A program made the translations under genes and the position numbers. 64,000 nucleotides of DNA from Mytilus edulis (Eukaryota > Mollusca > Bivalvia > Mytilida > Mytilidae): positions 66,939,957-67,003,956 of the forward strand of contig NC_092357.1 of the NCBI RefSeq assembly GCF_963676685.1. Reading direction: 5' to 3'. Under the pieces are notes generated by a model, which worked only from the letters and a program-made list of their open reading frames with translations, searched no databases and was not told where the DNA came from. The number at the start of each line of letters is the position of its first letter. The stretch's first letter is position 1. Below are positions 24,030 to 34,345 of the stretch, piece by piece.

Positions 24030-25640
24030 AATGTCAGGAATTGAGGACAACAAGGACAAGAACATTGAAATGACAGAAACTAAATGACTTGGGGATATTG
24101 AGAAACCCACAGCTGAGGACGCTTTAACAGAGGACAGCTCAGAAATGACTATTAAACAATTGTACCAAGAATATTTAACAGATAGAAAAATCAAATGCTA
24201 AAAGAACAGCTGATATTAATCGCAATATAAAACAGAGCGAAGCGCGAATAGATAAAATATGTGTTGGTCTCATTACGTTTCAAGCTGAACAGAAAGAGGC
24301 AATCAATATCAATAACAAACAGGTGAAAGCAATGTCTCAGCAACTTCAGCTGTCTGAAGACAGGATAGACCACAAGGCTAGTAATAATTGCTTGGCGGAA
24401 TTGATGGTCAGACCAATAAGATATTCAATGTTGTGGTGAGACGAGACGAATGGACAAGCTGACAACAACTGAGGAAGGAGACACAGTTCTATTTCAAAGT
24501 GCATTTGAACAGCAGGGTACCTTCCAACAACTGGCATCTGTTGTGAATGAATCAGTGGAAAATCGAAATAAAGAAGTTGATATTTTTGCAATGGACACAT
24601 CATCTAAGCCAAAATTTGACCTTAGCCAGTACAACGCAAGTTTACGAAAAGTACACATCAAAATCCATGCCGTGGGTTTTTCCACAATTGTAGTTCGCAT
24701 GAACCATAAACCGCGCCAACTCTGTTGAAGGTGTCATTACCTTAAGTCAAAAGTCATATGCCAGGGCCCTTGGCCCTGCATGAGACAGTTCAAATTATTC
24801 AACAACAATCTCCATTTAAGAACATACTATAAACCTCTAGTACTATTCAAGGATACCAGCAAAAGGCTTATGTGTATTCTTACGCACACTAACCATATAC
24901 TATGAGTCAATAATATTTGGTTTAGATCAGCACACCATTACAGAAACATTTAGCTGCAAATGGATTCTATCAAGTTTCTCCAATGTTGAATGCAGTGACT
25001 ACTTACGGTATCATCCCCGTCGAGTCAATGGCAAATCCAACATTTATCACTCCAATCATGACAACCTCGTCCGCTTCTGGAGCTCTAATATGCTTCCCAT
25101 AACATCAAGTTGGCTCCATTGACCGATCCAGGAAAGGACAGATGAAAGAGAAAGAGTGTGACAAAACCTCTTCTTCAGACTCTTCACTGGAGAGAGAATA
25201 AACCATGTGGCAAGAAAATCTTTGTGCAAGGGACCGGAGCCGAAGCCCACAGCTGCCAAAAATTCAAAAACTCAATTGAAGAGGATCCATCTTATGGGAG
25301 GCGCTCATTTACCAATTTGAACGAACTGCCGATAGATGACAATGGGAAATCAGGAAAAATTTGTGTAGGCCCAGATTGCCAGGCCGATGTTGGTTTTGAA
25401 TACGCTTGCATGGTAAACACAGATGATGATTCCAAGGCCTTAAAAAAGCATTCATTTGGAGCAGCGCTTCAGCAAGGAAGACGATCAAACCAAATTGGAA
25501 CCAAAACATTCCGTCGAGGATGTAAAAACAAATATTCTTCAAGGCATGTAATAGAGAGGAACCCAGAAACATTTAACAAGGCGTTAAAACAATTGAAAGC
25601 TTCAAAAGCAAACCAGATGGCGATATATGGATAAAAAAGT
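24030..25640 (+). pseudogene. Degenerate gag-like region of an LTR-type retrotransposon
   Basis: An ATG at 24030 opens MSGIEDNKDKNIEMTE and soon meets a stop. The same acidic/coiled-coil-like theme continues in broken frames: ALTEDSSEMTIKQLYQEYLT, QLQLSEDRIDH, then the frame 24450-24728 with QSAFEQQGTFQQLASVVNES, then 25158-25634, which is K/N/G-rich. The position, upstream of a protease-like relic on the same strand, and the Q/E-rich composition suggest gag. No zinc knuckle is visible and no capsid signature is certain. Stops and frameshifts throughout mean it is not functional. Identification rests mainly on the downstream protease. Confidence 0.45.
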
Positions 25641-26251
25641 GCCAATTATGACCATCGCCCTACGATAAAGAAAATATGAGCAGTCCTTTGGATTATGAGT
25701 TGCATAACCTCACACAAATTGTCACAAAACTAGATGATGTTATGCTTTCAACTAATCAGCATAGCTTTGGATTGGTCGATCAATATAATCTCGGTTCTTC
25801 TGATAAAAAAAATCATGGAAGATCACCAGTTCAATGGAAGATCACCTGATCAATATTAACGTGGAAGATCTTTTGAGCAATGCAATCGCGGTAAATCGGC
25901 AGACAGAAGTACACCCAAGCTTAATGCCTATCGATCAGCAACACCCCCACTAAGCTAGAGATCATATAGTCCCTAAAGACAACGGTTAGCATCTCCACGG
26001 ACAAACTCCAGAAATCCCGAATATTTCAGACAACGGTCACCTTCACCAGGATACGGAGCAAATCAAAGTGTAACCTGAACAATGGAGCAAAAGGTCGGGC
26101 CAGTAGGACAACTCAGATTCCAAAGTATTTTGGCCATGAAACATCATCTTATCACGAAATCGAACAGAGGCCCACTGCCTCGTCCAATATTGTCATCAGA
26201 CGAGTAATTTGATAGAGCTTAGTAGTACGAGGTACTACACATGACCAGAAT

Positions 26252-26955
26252 GTGAGCATGATTGTGGACACTGCTGAAATGATAACATTTATTTAGTAAA
26301 TGAGAAATTAATTCCGGTAGAAAATGGAGATTTGGAGAACGTAACGCTACGTGGTCTGGGTTAACAGCTTGTTATTGAGAAGATTATAAGGAACGACTCT
26401 CGACATTAATAGAGTAAACATACAAGGGATGTGTGCAAAGATCCATTACCAGACTATGTTATACTTAGGCTAGTTATTTTGGACACACTGATCGCAGTGA
26501 TAAACCTGAGTACTCTCACAATTACCATTAACAATAAAGAGATAAATGCGTCATTTGTTAATAGTGGAAACGACATTTTAACTCAGCTAGTTTCCATAAA
26601 ACGAACCATCACAGTTCCGCCAAATTCAAACATGACTGTTACCATTAAAACTAATAAAAGTGCTGACCAGGATTGCATTTTAGGACCATGCTCGCTGAAA
26701 TGTTGCAAATTGGTTACGCACGTAGTTGGAAAAGGAAATAGTTGCCCCTTAACCATTTTAAATGATGGCAATCGTCTAATCCGCCTGAAGAAAGGTACAC
26801 CTATTGATTACATAGAATATTTTAACGATGTAGTGGGTACGGCAGATGCAAACGCGATAAGTGACGTAAGACGTGGCACTGAAGAGACACGAGACAAGGT
26901 GCCCTCGGCACTGTACAATGTTCAGATGAGTTACCTACTATTTCACCACATTTAA
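26252..26955 (+). pseudogene. Retropepsin (Ty3-like protease) relic and following linker
   Basis: At 26252 the frame reads VSMIVDTAEMITFI and then a stop. This is the D-T-(G/A)-A-type active-site strand of a retroviral-type aspartic protease, with D-T at 26267-26272 but one residue apparently lost after it. A second frame (26431-26955, 174 codons) resumes with DYVILRLVILDTLIAVINL, matching the ILG.DFL...AVINL strand that closes such proteases. It continues through a beta-rich segment with LTILNDGNRLIRLKKGTPI, the linker that in Ty3-like elements precedes reverse transcriptase. The reverse transcriptase itself is absent: the frame stops at 26955 and retrozyme DNA follows shortly after. Family assignment is from motif order; the element is clearly dead. 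Confidence 0.6.
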
Positions 26956-27389
26956 CCGACCTATATTAACGTCAATCGACTCGTTTCAACCTATTTCATT
27001 CCAACCATTAAAACTGAAAGCGTTTAAAGAACAATTACAATAACATGTAACATTATGATATTGATTAACATTTTGAATTTCACCATTTGTCTTTGTATAT
27101 GCAGCTATATTTGCAACTTATGTGTTATAGAAATACCCAAATTATTTGTTTTATACTTTAGAATTAATTGATAACAAATTTAAGAACATGAAGTCCATTT
27201 ATAAGGAATCATTACTCTAATTTCCGAAATTATATAGAATGCTTTTTTTAATTTTTCGAAAAACTAAGGATTTTCTTACGCCCAGAAGTAGATTACCTTA
27301 GCCGTATTTGGCACAACTTTTAGGAATTTTTGGGTCCTCAATGCTCTTCAACTTTGTATTTGTTTGGCATTTTAACTGTTTTGATCTGA

Positions 27390-27433
27390 GCGTCACTGAT
27401 GAGTCTTATGTAGACGAAACGCGCGTCTGGCGT
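27390..27433 (+). ncRNA. Type I hammerhead ribozyme, unit 1 (intact core)
   Basis: Stem I is GCGTCA (27390-27395) pairing with TGGCGT (27428-27433). Core CTGATGA is 27396-27402. Stem II is GTCT/AGAC around loop TATGT (27403-27415), followed by GAAA (27416-27419). Stem III is the palindrome ACGCGCGT (27419-27426). The cleavage triplet is GTC (27425-27427). All invariant positions are present. The palindromic stem III with no loop suggests it works as a dimer, as known for other minimal-stem-III hammerheads. Confidence 0.88.
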
Positions 27434-27471
27434 ATTAAATTATAATCCTGGTACCTTGATAACTGTTTACA

Positions 27472-27552
27472 CTACTGGGTCGATGCCACTGCTGGTGGAC
27501 GTTTTGTCCCCGAGGGTATCACCAGCCCAGTAGTCAGCACTTCGGTGTTGAC
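27472..27552 (+). ncRNA. Conserved structured RNA domain of the retrozyme unit
   Basis: Nested pairings are visible: outer CTACTGG/CCAGTAG (27472-27478 with 27527-27533), inner GCTGGT/ACCAGC (27491-27496 with 27521-27526), and hairpin GGAC-GTTTT-GTCC (27497-27509). Next to it is the hairpin GTCAGCAC-TTCG-GTGTTGAC (27533-27552). Copy 46487-46830 keeps GGAC-TATTA-GTCC and has GCCAGTAC-TTCG-GTACTGGC, with paired substitutions. Function unknown. It may assist circularisation or primer/enzyme recognition. Confidence 0.7.
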
Positions 27553-27745
27553 ATGAATATCAATTATATGGTCATTTCTATAAATTTTCTGTTTACAAAA
27601 CTTTTAATTTTTCGAAAAACTAAGGATTTTCTTACACCCAGGAGTAGATTACCTTAGCCGTATTTGACACAACTTTTAGGAATTTTTGGGTCCTCAATGC
27701 TCTTCAACTTTGTATTTGATTGGCATTTTAACTGTTTTGATCTGA

Positions 27746-27789
27746 GCGTCACTGATGAGTCTTATGTAGAAGAAACGCGCGTCTGGCAT
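27746..27789 (+). ncRNA. Hammerhead ribozyme, unit 2 (damaged stem II and stem I)
   Basis: Same architecture as unit 1, but base 27771 is A where C closes stem II (AGAA instead of AGAC). Stem I's 3' strand reads TGGCAT, losing one C-G pair. CTGATGA, GAAA and GTC are intact. Activity is probably reduced. Confidence 0.8.
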
Positions 27790-28102
27790 ATTTAATTATA
27801 ATCCTGGTATCTTTGATAACTGTTTACACCACTGGGTCGATGCCACTGCTGGTGGACGTTTCGTCCCCGAGGGTATCACCAGCCCAGTAGTCAGCACTTC
27901 GGTGTTGACATGAATATCAATTATATGGTCATTTCTATAAATTTTCTGTTTACAAAACTTTTAATTTTTCGAAAAACTAAGGATTTTCTTACACCCAGGA
28001 GTAGATTACCTTAGCCATATTTGGCACAACTTTTAGGAATGTTTGGGTCCTCAATGCTCCTCAACTTTGTATTTGTTTTGCATTTTAACTGTTTTGATCT
28101 AA

Positions 28103-28146
28103 GCGTCACTGATGAGTCTTATGTAGACGAAACGCGCGTCTGGCGT
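28103..28146 (+). ncRNA. Type I hammerhead ribozyme, unit 3 (intact core)
   Basis: Identical to unit 1 across stem I, CTGATGA, stem II, GAAA, ACGCGCGT and TGGCGT. The predicted cut is after 28140. The array ends 40 bases after this ribozyme, so the third unit is truncated. Confidence 0.87.
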
Positions 28147-28366
28147 ATTAAATTATAATCCTGGTACCTTTGATAACTGTTAGGACAATCTTGAATTTTA
28201 TACCGTTTTTCCGCCATCTTGAAAATGGCAGCCATATTGGATTTTTCAGAGTGGGTCCATAGCTGAAATCAAAGGGTATATTACCAAGAACTACTATGCA
28301 AAGTTTCATGCTTTCCTCATCAAGTGAACAATTCTGCTCTATATCTGCACCAATCGGCCGGACTAA

Positions 28367-29217
28367 ATGGAGTTTATTTGGAAATACTATAAATTGCTGT
28401 TTATATGCTTAATTCGTTTCAGTCTCACGAGTCAATCACTTTCTTACTGGCTTAATTGTGACATGAACATTTGATAAATATAATTTTATGATCCCTATTG
28501 GCTTTTTAACTTGGATATTTATAAAAGCTATGTAGCATAAAGATGCATGCGTAAAATAAGTTCTCGACATAAATTGGCTAAAATATCAGATAAGAATTAA
28601 GCCTCAAGTTAAAACACTTACGACGAAGAAGCCTCCAGCTATGTATCATACATGTACTTCAAGGCGACGGAGATGTAGCCAAAAGCTATAGAATTATGAT
28701 GATGTTGCTACTGATGTATGTCTTATATCCAGCGACAATTATTACATACTAGTATGTATTTTGGATGATGAACTGGTGATGATAAATGCGTATACCTTTT
28801 TATACATGCCTAACACTTAGAGTCGCATTTTCTTATGCTAGGAAACAAGAGAGCGTAACCACTATTATGACACACGCATCTTTCTACGAGTAAAATAATA
28901 CCGGCTCTTATACTCGTGAATGCATCATGCTTGGTAGAGAAGCCGAAAAATACAGTCTAAAAGTCATTTGATCAGGGGGTTCAATAACCCGAATAATTCA
29001 GTCGTTATATTCCGCTTACTACATTAATGCCTGAATGCATAGACAATGAAAAATCTTCAATCAACCATTCGGAATTAGCTCGGGATTTACCTATCTCGAT
29101 AAAATTGACCTAGTAGGAGATATCGATTACGGGGAGGGACTGATTAATTCGGGTTAGGGGTCCAACAAAATAATTGAACCCGAATTAGGGGATAGCCTGC
29201 TACCAGTCTATCTCATA
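28367..29217. other. AT-rich stretch, nothing recognised
   Basis: No coding frame or repeat family recognised. Confidence 0.4.
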
Positions 29218-29687
29218 TACAGTCCTTGGATGGTGTAAACTTCCCACTCACACCATACACCATTACACCATACACCATACACCTTTACACCATACACCTT
29301 GTACCATTACACCATACACGTTACACTTTTGCACCATACACCTTACACATACACCATACACCATTACCCATTCTATCTACACGATCTGAAATTACCCATT
29401 GTGCAATTAAATTTCAAATATTTAGATTATTATTATTGTTCATTTTTAAAATCCGAAAAATTAAAATTGAAAGAACTTTGTTTTCAACTAATGAACTGTC
29501 GTACACCATTCATTCACACCATTCCCAATCGCACGTTACACAATCATACCATTCCTCATACACCATTACACCATTCCCCTTACACCATAAACCATAGCAC
29601 CATACACCTTTCACCATAGCACCATATGCCATACACCATTACACCATGCACGTTTTTTTGGGAAGATTACACCATCCAAGAGCTGTA
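29218..29687. mobile_element. 470 bp inverted-repeat element filled with an ACACCAT minisatellite
   Basis: The left end (TACAG, then CTTGGATGGTGTAAACTTCCC at 29225-29245) and the right end (29660-29687, its reverse complement) match over 28 bp with about three mismatches. Both outer ends are TA, consistent with a TA target duplication around CAGTCC...CTG as in Tc1/mariner-type elements. Inside, two blocks of imperfect ACACCAT/TTACACCAT units (about 29246-29375 and 29505-29650) flank 130 bp of AT-rich spacer. The T/H/P/Y-rich frames across it are minisatellite readings. Confidence 0.7.
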
Positions 29688-30920
29688 CAAGTATATAATT
29701 TTGAATATAAAATGTTTTTTTCAGTTGTGAAACACCTTCACCTGGTCATCCTGTCCATGGATCTGTCGCATAGTTGTCACTTTTTATATATGTACCTCCA
29801 AAGCGAGACAAAAATTATAACTTAAAATGTTCGCTAACTCAATGAATATCTGTGATAGCTTTAGAATGTACTTCTAATTGGATAAGTAAGAGTAAAAGAA
29901 CATTTCCGTAAAGACTGAAGTTACATTATAGTTGTCTCAAGAATGTAACAACTATGTAAATTGGCATTATCCTCCGCTTTTAATCGGAGATGCTTGGGGA
30001 CCGGATATTTTTAGCCAATTACTATGTACTATAAATCGATAGTTTACTATCCACAGAGGCCAATGTTTATATGCAGATTATAAGTAATCAGTTGCTAATC
30101 AAGTGCACCTTCAAAATTACAATCTATAAAACGAATTGGCGTACACGTTTATTTACAAACATTATTATCAATCACCAGATTCTTTTTTTTTAATGTTCGT
30201 TGACTTGCATTTGAAAGAAAAGTATATGTCAACTATTCAAATTACAAGACCTGTATTAATTTTTTTTTAAATATACACTTCCCGTTGACGTATGTTTTCC
30301 CTGTTGAAAAAAACGGAGATTAACTGCAGAAGAAGAGAACGTTTGAAATGCTGCTTAAAACATTTGTAAAAAGTATGATGCAATCTCAGTTAATAACTGG
30401 AACAGAGACACATTCTGATTAACACTTTGAGTTAATTTTTTCTGATTTCGCTAAAAAAAATCTATCTGATAATAAATACCCACGGACATTATATATTATA
30501 AAACATTTAAAAAACGAAAAGAAGAGGGGACAATAATCTAATAACAACAAACAAAAGCAATACAATATCAAATAATAAAATGTTCATTAAATTTTGCAAA
30601 GTATATCGAAAAACAAAGTCATACCATGATAGACAACTCAAATGAATCGTATGATAGGTAAAGGTACGTATCTATACGGGGTATTATGTCAGTGAATCTT
30701 AATAATCACGTGATATACAAAAATCATGCTTTCTTTCGCTTTTTCATCATCTTAGAAATATTTGATATTGATCAAATTTATTATGAATGGGTTACATAGT
30801 TTAGGAATACGTAGTTAAAACTTGAATAACGCATTTAACAAAATTAATGGGTTAGCAATAACCGGTCCTGTTACGTGCGTATATCGAGTTTGGTACGTAT
30901 GTCATTTTACTGGAAATCTC
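29688..30920. other. AT-rich stretch, nothing recognised
   Basis: No coding frame or repeat family recognised. Confidence 0.4.
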
Positions 30921-30924
30921 TGAT

Positions 30925-31450
30925 GATTGAGGCTACTTAACTGGGAAAGGAAGGACAACTCTAAAAGACAAATGTTAAAAGTTGGTTTTCCATATATTAT
31001 TTAGAATAAAATCTTGTAAAAAACAAATTTTGAAAATGTTTGAGATTAACTCATACAACTATTTGACAGCAATCCAACAAACACACTAGCACACGTAACA
31101 ATTTTTTTAATCGATTACAAAAATAACAAGTTTTTTGGAGATTTAATTTATTGGTTTTTAAATATAGTTTCTAAATGTACGAAATAACTTGTGTAACCAG
31201 ATTTTTATTTACATAGAAATAATATCATTTTCAAATTTGTATACATGTTGATTAAATTAATCGTACTTGTCATTGTATATACATCGTAGGCATTTTACAT
31301 TGTTTTATGAAAAAAAAGTAAAATCACAAATATACTGAACTCAAATTCAAAACGGGAAGTTCCTAATTAAATGGCAAAACCAAAAGCTCATGGATAACAA
31401 CTGTCATATTCCTGACTTGGTACAGGATACTTTATTTCGCTTCAATCAAA
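30925..31450 (+). repeat. Long dispersed direct repeat, copy 2, with a family D insertion
   Basis: It matches 21310-21725. Within it, 31311-31425 is a reverse family D fragment (AAATATACTGAACTCAAA ... CTGACTTGGTACAGG) absent from copy 1. The flanking sequence rejoins at ATACTTTATTTCGCTTCAAT. Confidence 0.65.
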
Positions 31451-32299
31451 ATCCAAGATATTTGAACTTAGGTCGGCTGAAATCTGATTGTGTATAATGA
31501 TAATTAAAACATGTATTACAATATTTACAAGGATGTCAATGGTTTCCTGTTTGTCTGAACTTCCTTGTAGAATTAACTACGTACTTAGTATGAGATTAAA
31601 AAAAATTAATGTTGATTGTGTTAAAATAAACACATTTAGTTGACAATAGGCCACATATTGACACTGTTGGGGTAAGCCGTCTTAATATTTACTAGTTATT
31701 ACATTTTTTGTAGGCGTCATTGATAATATACTACCAATTACAAAAACGTTTTTGTTGAAGGCTTTGTCAGAATATTTTTTATGTGTGTTTGATTTTTGTT
31801 TAGCCATTTGCTGTATTTGTTGGCAACAATTGTGCTGCCAAGTCCACATTATTCCCACATTGACCTTTATAGTCAGTTTGCATTTAATACAAACTTTAGT
31901 CAATATAATGGAACAACTACCATACAAGTTGGAGGTTTATCAATTATCAAGCTATAAAACCATCATTTTTTTTTAAAATGTCTGCATCAAGTCTTCAATT
32001 TGGCAGTTGTTTTTATACGTTCTCGTCATCTAGAGAGTTTTAATAGACTTTCCGTCTCAGAATTTTCCATATGTAATATATTATAATAATATAGAAAAAA
32101 AATGAGATTCTACGTACTACTTACTACATCTGTGTCCTCTCAGTCATTTGTACACCCAAAGGTTATTTTTCATCGATCATATGTATACATAAAGGTAATG
32201 TTATCGGTCATATATACATGATATACATGACAAGGTAATTTCATTGTTTATATAAACACCTCATTGTTATGTCATCGGTCTAAGATAAACCTTCAGGTT
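31451..32299. other. AT-rich stretch, nothing recognised
   Basis: Frames near 31682-31976 on both strands have no recognisable motif. Confidence 0.35.
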
Positions 32300-32480
32300 A
32301 TTTTATAAAACCAGGTTTAATCTACAATTTTCTACATAAGAAATGTCAGTCCCAATTCAGAAATATGACAGTTGTTATTCATTGGTTTGTAATGTTTGAG
32401 CTTTTAATTTTGACATTTGACATTTGATTTCGAAATTTCCTTTCTAAATTTTCATCGGAGTTGGGTACATTTGTTATTTT
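32300..32480 (+). repeat. Family D repeat
   Basis: AAACCAGGTTTAATCTACAA, AATATGACAGTTGTTATTCA and a TCGGAGTT.GGTA block identify the family. Confidence 0.6.
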
Positions 32481-32747
32481 ACTTTTTACTTTTTACTTTT
32501 TTCTAAACAAACAAAAATCATAAAAAATTCACGTTTTTTATTTTCTATTCGTATGTTAAAGTAAAGATAATTAATCACCCAGTTTAGTTGTCAGATTTTA
32601 GTTTAAAGCAACTATTTGTACACGATTTATTTGTTTTACAGTTTGGTTTAGAAAAACATACCGACATACATGTAGTTACATTTGATACTCAAAATCCTTA
32701 CACAGTAATATAATAATATTGTTGTAATTGTTATAATAGTTATCAAA

Positions 32748-33015
32748 CGTACCAGGATTATATATTAATACGCCAGACTCGCGTTTTGTCTACACAAGAC
32801 TCATCAGTAACGCTCAGATAAAATAAATTATAAAGCCAAACAAGTACAAAGTTAAAGAGCCTTGAGGAGCCGAAATTCCAAAGTTTATCAAATGACAAAC
32901 CTAGTTTTTTTTTGTGGGGTTCGTGTTGTTTAGTCTTTAGTTTTCTATGTTGTGTCATGTATACTATTGCTTGTCTGTTTTTCCTTTTCATTTTTACCAT
33001 GGCGTTGTCAGTTTA
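32748..33015 (-). repeat. Retrozyme relic joined to a retroelement non-coding fragment
   Basis: The minus strand carries CTGATGA, stem II GTCT/AGAC and ACGCGAGTC, but the GAAA box starts with A (base 32787 is T on the plus strand), which should kill catalysis. 32895-33010 (GGGTTCGTGTTGTTTAGTC, ACCATGGCGTTGTCAGTTT) is related to the 59041-59350 region next to the reverse transcriptase. Confidence 0.6.
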
Positions 33016-33019
33016 TTTT

Positions 33020-33655
33020 CGATTTAGTTTAGTTTATTAGAGAAAACTCAGCCGCAGAAGACTGCGTAACAGGAGCATATTTATATACACAATATTAATT
33101 ACAACATAGTTCATAATACAAACAGAATACATTTCTAAATTATACATCTTCAGAAATAAGTTTGTGTTTATTACAGTTTTAAATTAGACAAGCATCTTTT
33201 CTACCTTTTGAATAAATTGACAGCTTAGACAGCACATTACTATTACTATATTTAAGCATGCCAAGTACTTTTTTTTCATTTGGATATTTTAAATAATATG
33301 GAGGTATGAACTTCCCCCTTCAATCCTTAACTTCACAGTTGGTACATTTACATATATAGTGGTATACATCTCCAAGACCAGCTTTACAGAGTGGACAAAT
33401 CCTATCATTTCGTGGTATATTTCTCCATCTTCCTGTTTCGATGGGAAACTTTGTATTACATACTCTTAATTTACATATGTTTACTCTATGAATGTATGAC
33501 CCCGTCTTAATTTTAACAGATATGTTTCCAAGCAAAACTCTTCTTTCAAGTGTAGATAAAACTCCCCCTTGATGAATTGTTTATATCTGAGAACCATTTT
33601 TGAATAAACTGGTCCTGGAGATGCTGCCTTACATTAATTTTAATATAATTATAAT
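33020..33655 (-). pseudogene. 3' end of a non-LTR retrotransposon (LINE) ORF2
   Basis: Reading the minus strand, fragments in two frames give QDQFIQKWFSDINNSSRG, then GSYIHRVNICKLRVCNTKFP and IETGRWRNIPRNDRICPLCK...GDVYHYICKCTNC. After one in-frame TGA they give PPYYLKYPNEKKVLGMLKYS...YSKGRKDACLI and a stop near 33186. The GRW.NIPR..R.CPLC..G..D.YHY segment is the Cys/His tail found at the C-terminus of several LINE reverse transcriptases. A 3' untranslated region runs to about 33020 and ends in AATAAACTAAACTAAA. The frameshift and stop show it is dead. Clade cannot be fixed from the tail. Confidence 0.65.
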
Positions 33656-33764
33656 CTATAATAATTTAAGAGTTTGACTGTCCCTCTGGTATCTGTCGTC
33701 CCTTTTTTACAAACATTGATCAGTATCACCTTTTTTTTTTAGAAAATAACCTGTGACGTCCCTT

Positions 33765-34345
33765 TTGACCCTGTAGTATGAAAGACAGTTCCTGTTTCTG
33801 TTGTGCTGTTTTGGCTGCTGTCTCTTGTTGTTTCACGTGTCAGTGTTTATTGTGTGGTTAGAATGTCGTAATGTACTATTGTATTGTTTATTTGTGTATT
33901 GATCTGTCCTGAATGCTCTTGCATTTACTTGTACTGTATTCTAGTCATATAATGATGTCATTGTTGAGTTATATTTAACATTGCCCTACAAGTGCGAGGT
34001 TTAGGCTAGCCTCAAAACTAGGTTCAATCCACCAGAATTTTCTTAAAATGTCGCGTACCAAATCAGGAAAATGGCAGTTTTATCCTATAGTTCGTTTATT
34101 TGAGTGTTGCATTGTCGTCTGTTTTTGTTCAGTTCAGGCTTTCTGTTGTTTCGTTGTTTTCGTCTTTAAGTTGATGTGTTTCCCCCGGATTTGTCTTTGT
34201 CTCAATCGATTTATGACTTTCGAACAGTGGTATACTACTGTTGCCTTTATCGTGCCATCCATGTTCTTCAACTACGTACTTTATTTTGGACTTTTTCAAT
34301 TTGTTGATTTGAGCGTCACTGATCACACTGTTGTAGACGAAACGC
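33765..34345 (+). repeat. Retroelement 3'-type repeat followed by a hammerhead relic
   Basis: 33765-34250 is a mussel repeat (TGTACTGTATTCTAGTCAT, shared with 63140-63250; GATTTATGACTTTCGAACAG, shared in reverse with 60900). 34255-34345 is a retrozyme piece with GAGCGTCACTGATCACACTG, so the CTGATGA core is broken, though GACGAAACGCG survives. The 131-codon frame at 34048-34443 is not a gene. Confidence 0.55.

Larger units (their letters stand above)
27248..28180 (+). mobile_element. Retrozyme: 2.6-copy tandem array of a 356-357 bp hammerhead-bearing unit
   Basis: The marker TTAATTTTTCGAAAAACTAA starts at 27248, 27604 and 27961, giving periods of 356 and 357 bp. The third unit is cut at 28180. 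Each unit contains a hammerhead ribozyme (27390-27433, 27746-27789, 28103-28146), a structured domain with a UUCG hairpin, and the block CCTCAATGCTCTTCAACTTT. Cleavage at consecutive ribozymes (after 27427, 27783 and 28140) would release RNAs of 356 and 357 nt. Tandem units of a few hundred bases that each self-cleave, with no ORF, are the definition of retrozymes, non-autonomous retroelements known from plants and animals that replicate through small circular RNAs. The class is known from family knowledge. Activity here is inference. Confidence 0.85.
23391..28366. mobile_element. 5 kb composite element with long degenerate terminal inverted repeats
   Basis: The left end begins AGTCCGGCCGATCGGTG and the right end finishes CACCAATCGGCCGGACT, inverted with one mismatch in 17. 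The inverted similarity continues inward for about 150 bp through GAGGAAAGCA, AGCTATGGACCC and CAAGATGGC landmarks, with indels. Between the arms lie a decayed Ty3-like gag/protease region (24030-26955) and the retrozyme array (27248-28180). I see no transposase and no certain target duplication. It may be a DNA element that received retroelement insertions, or an unusual retroelement with inverted ends. Confidence 0.6.

Noticed and set aside
27248..28180. CRISPR array or ordinary satellite
   Set aside because: Unit length of 356 bp with ribozyme and conserved folds, in a eukaryotic setting, fits a retrozyme; no short repeat/spacer alternation exists.
29226..29619. Two overlapping plus-strand frames of 123 and 106 codons rich in Thr, His, Pro and Tyr
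   Set aside because: They are translations of the ACACCAT minisatellite in two frames inside the 29218-29687 element; no start context, domain or codon bias.
34010..34035. tRNA-like GGTTCAATCC box
   Set aside because: It is part of a dispersed repeat; no A box, acceptor stem or cloverleaf can be formed around it.
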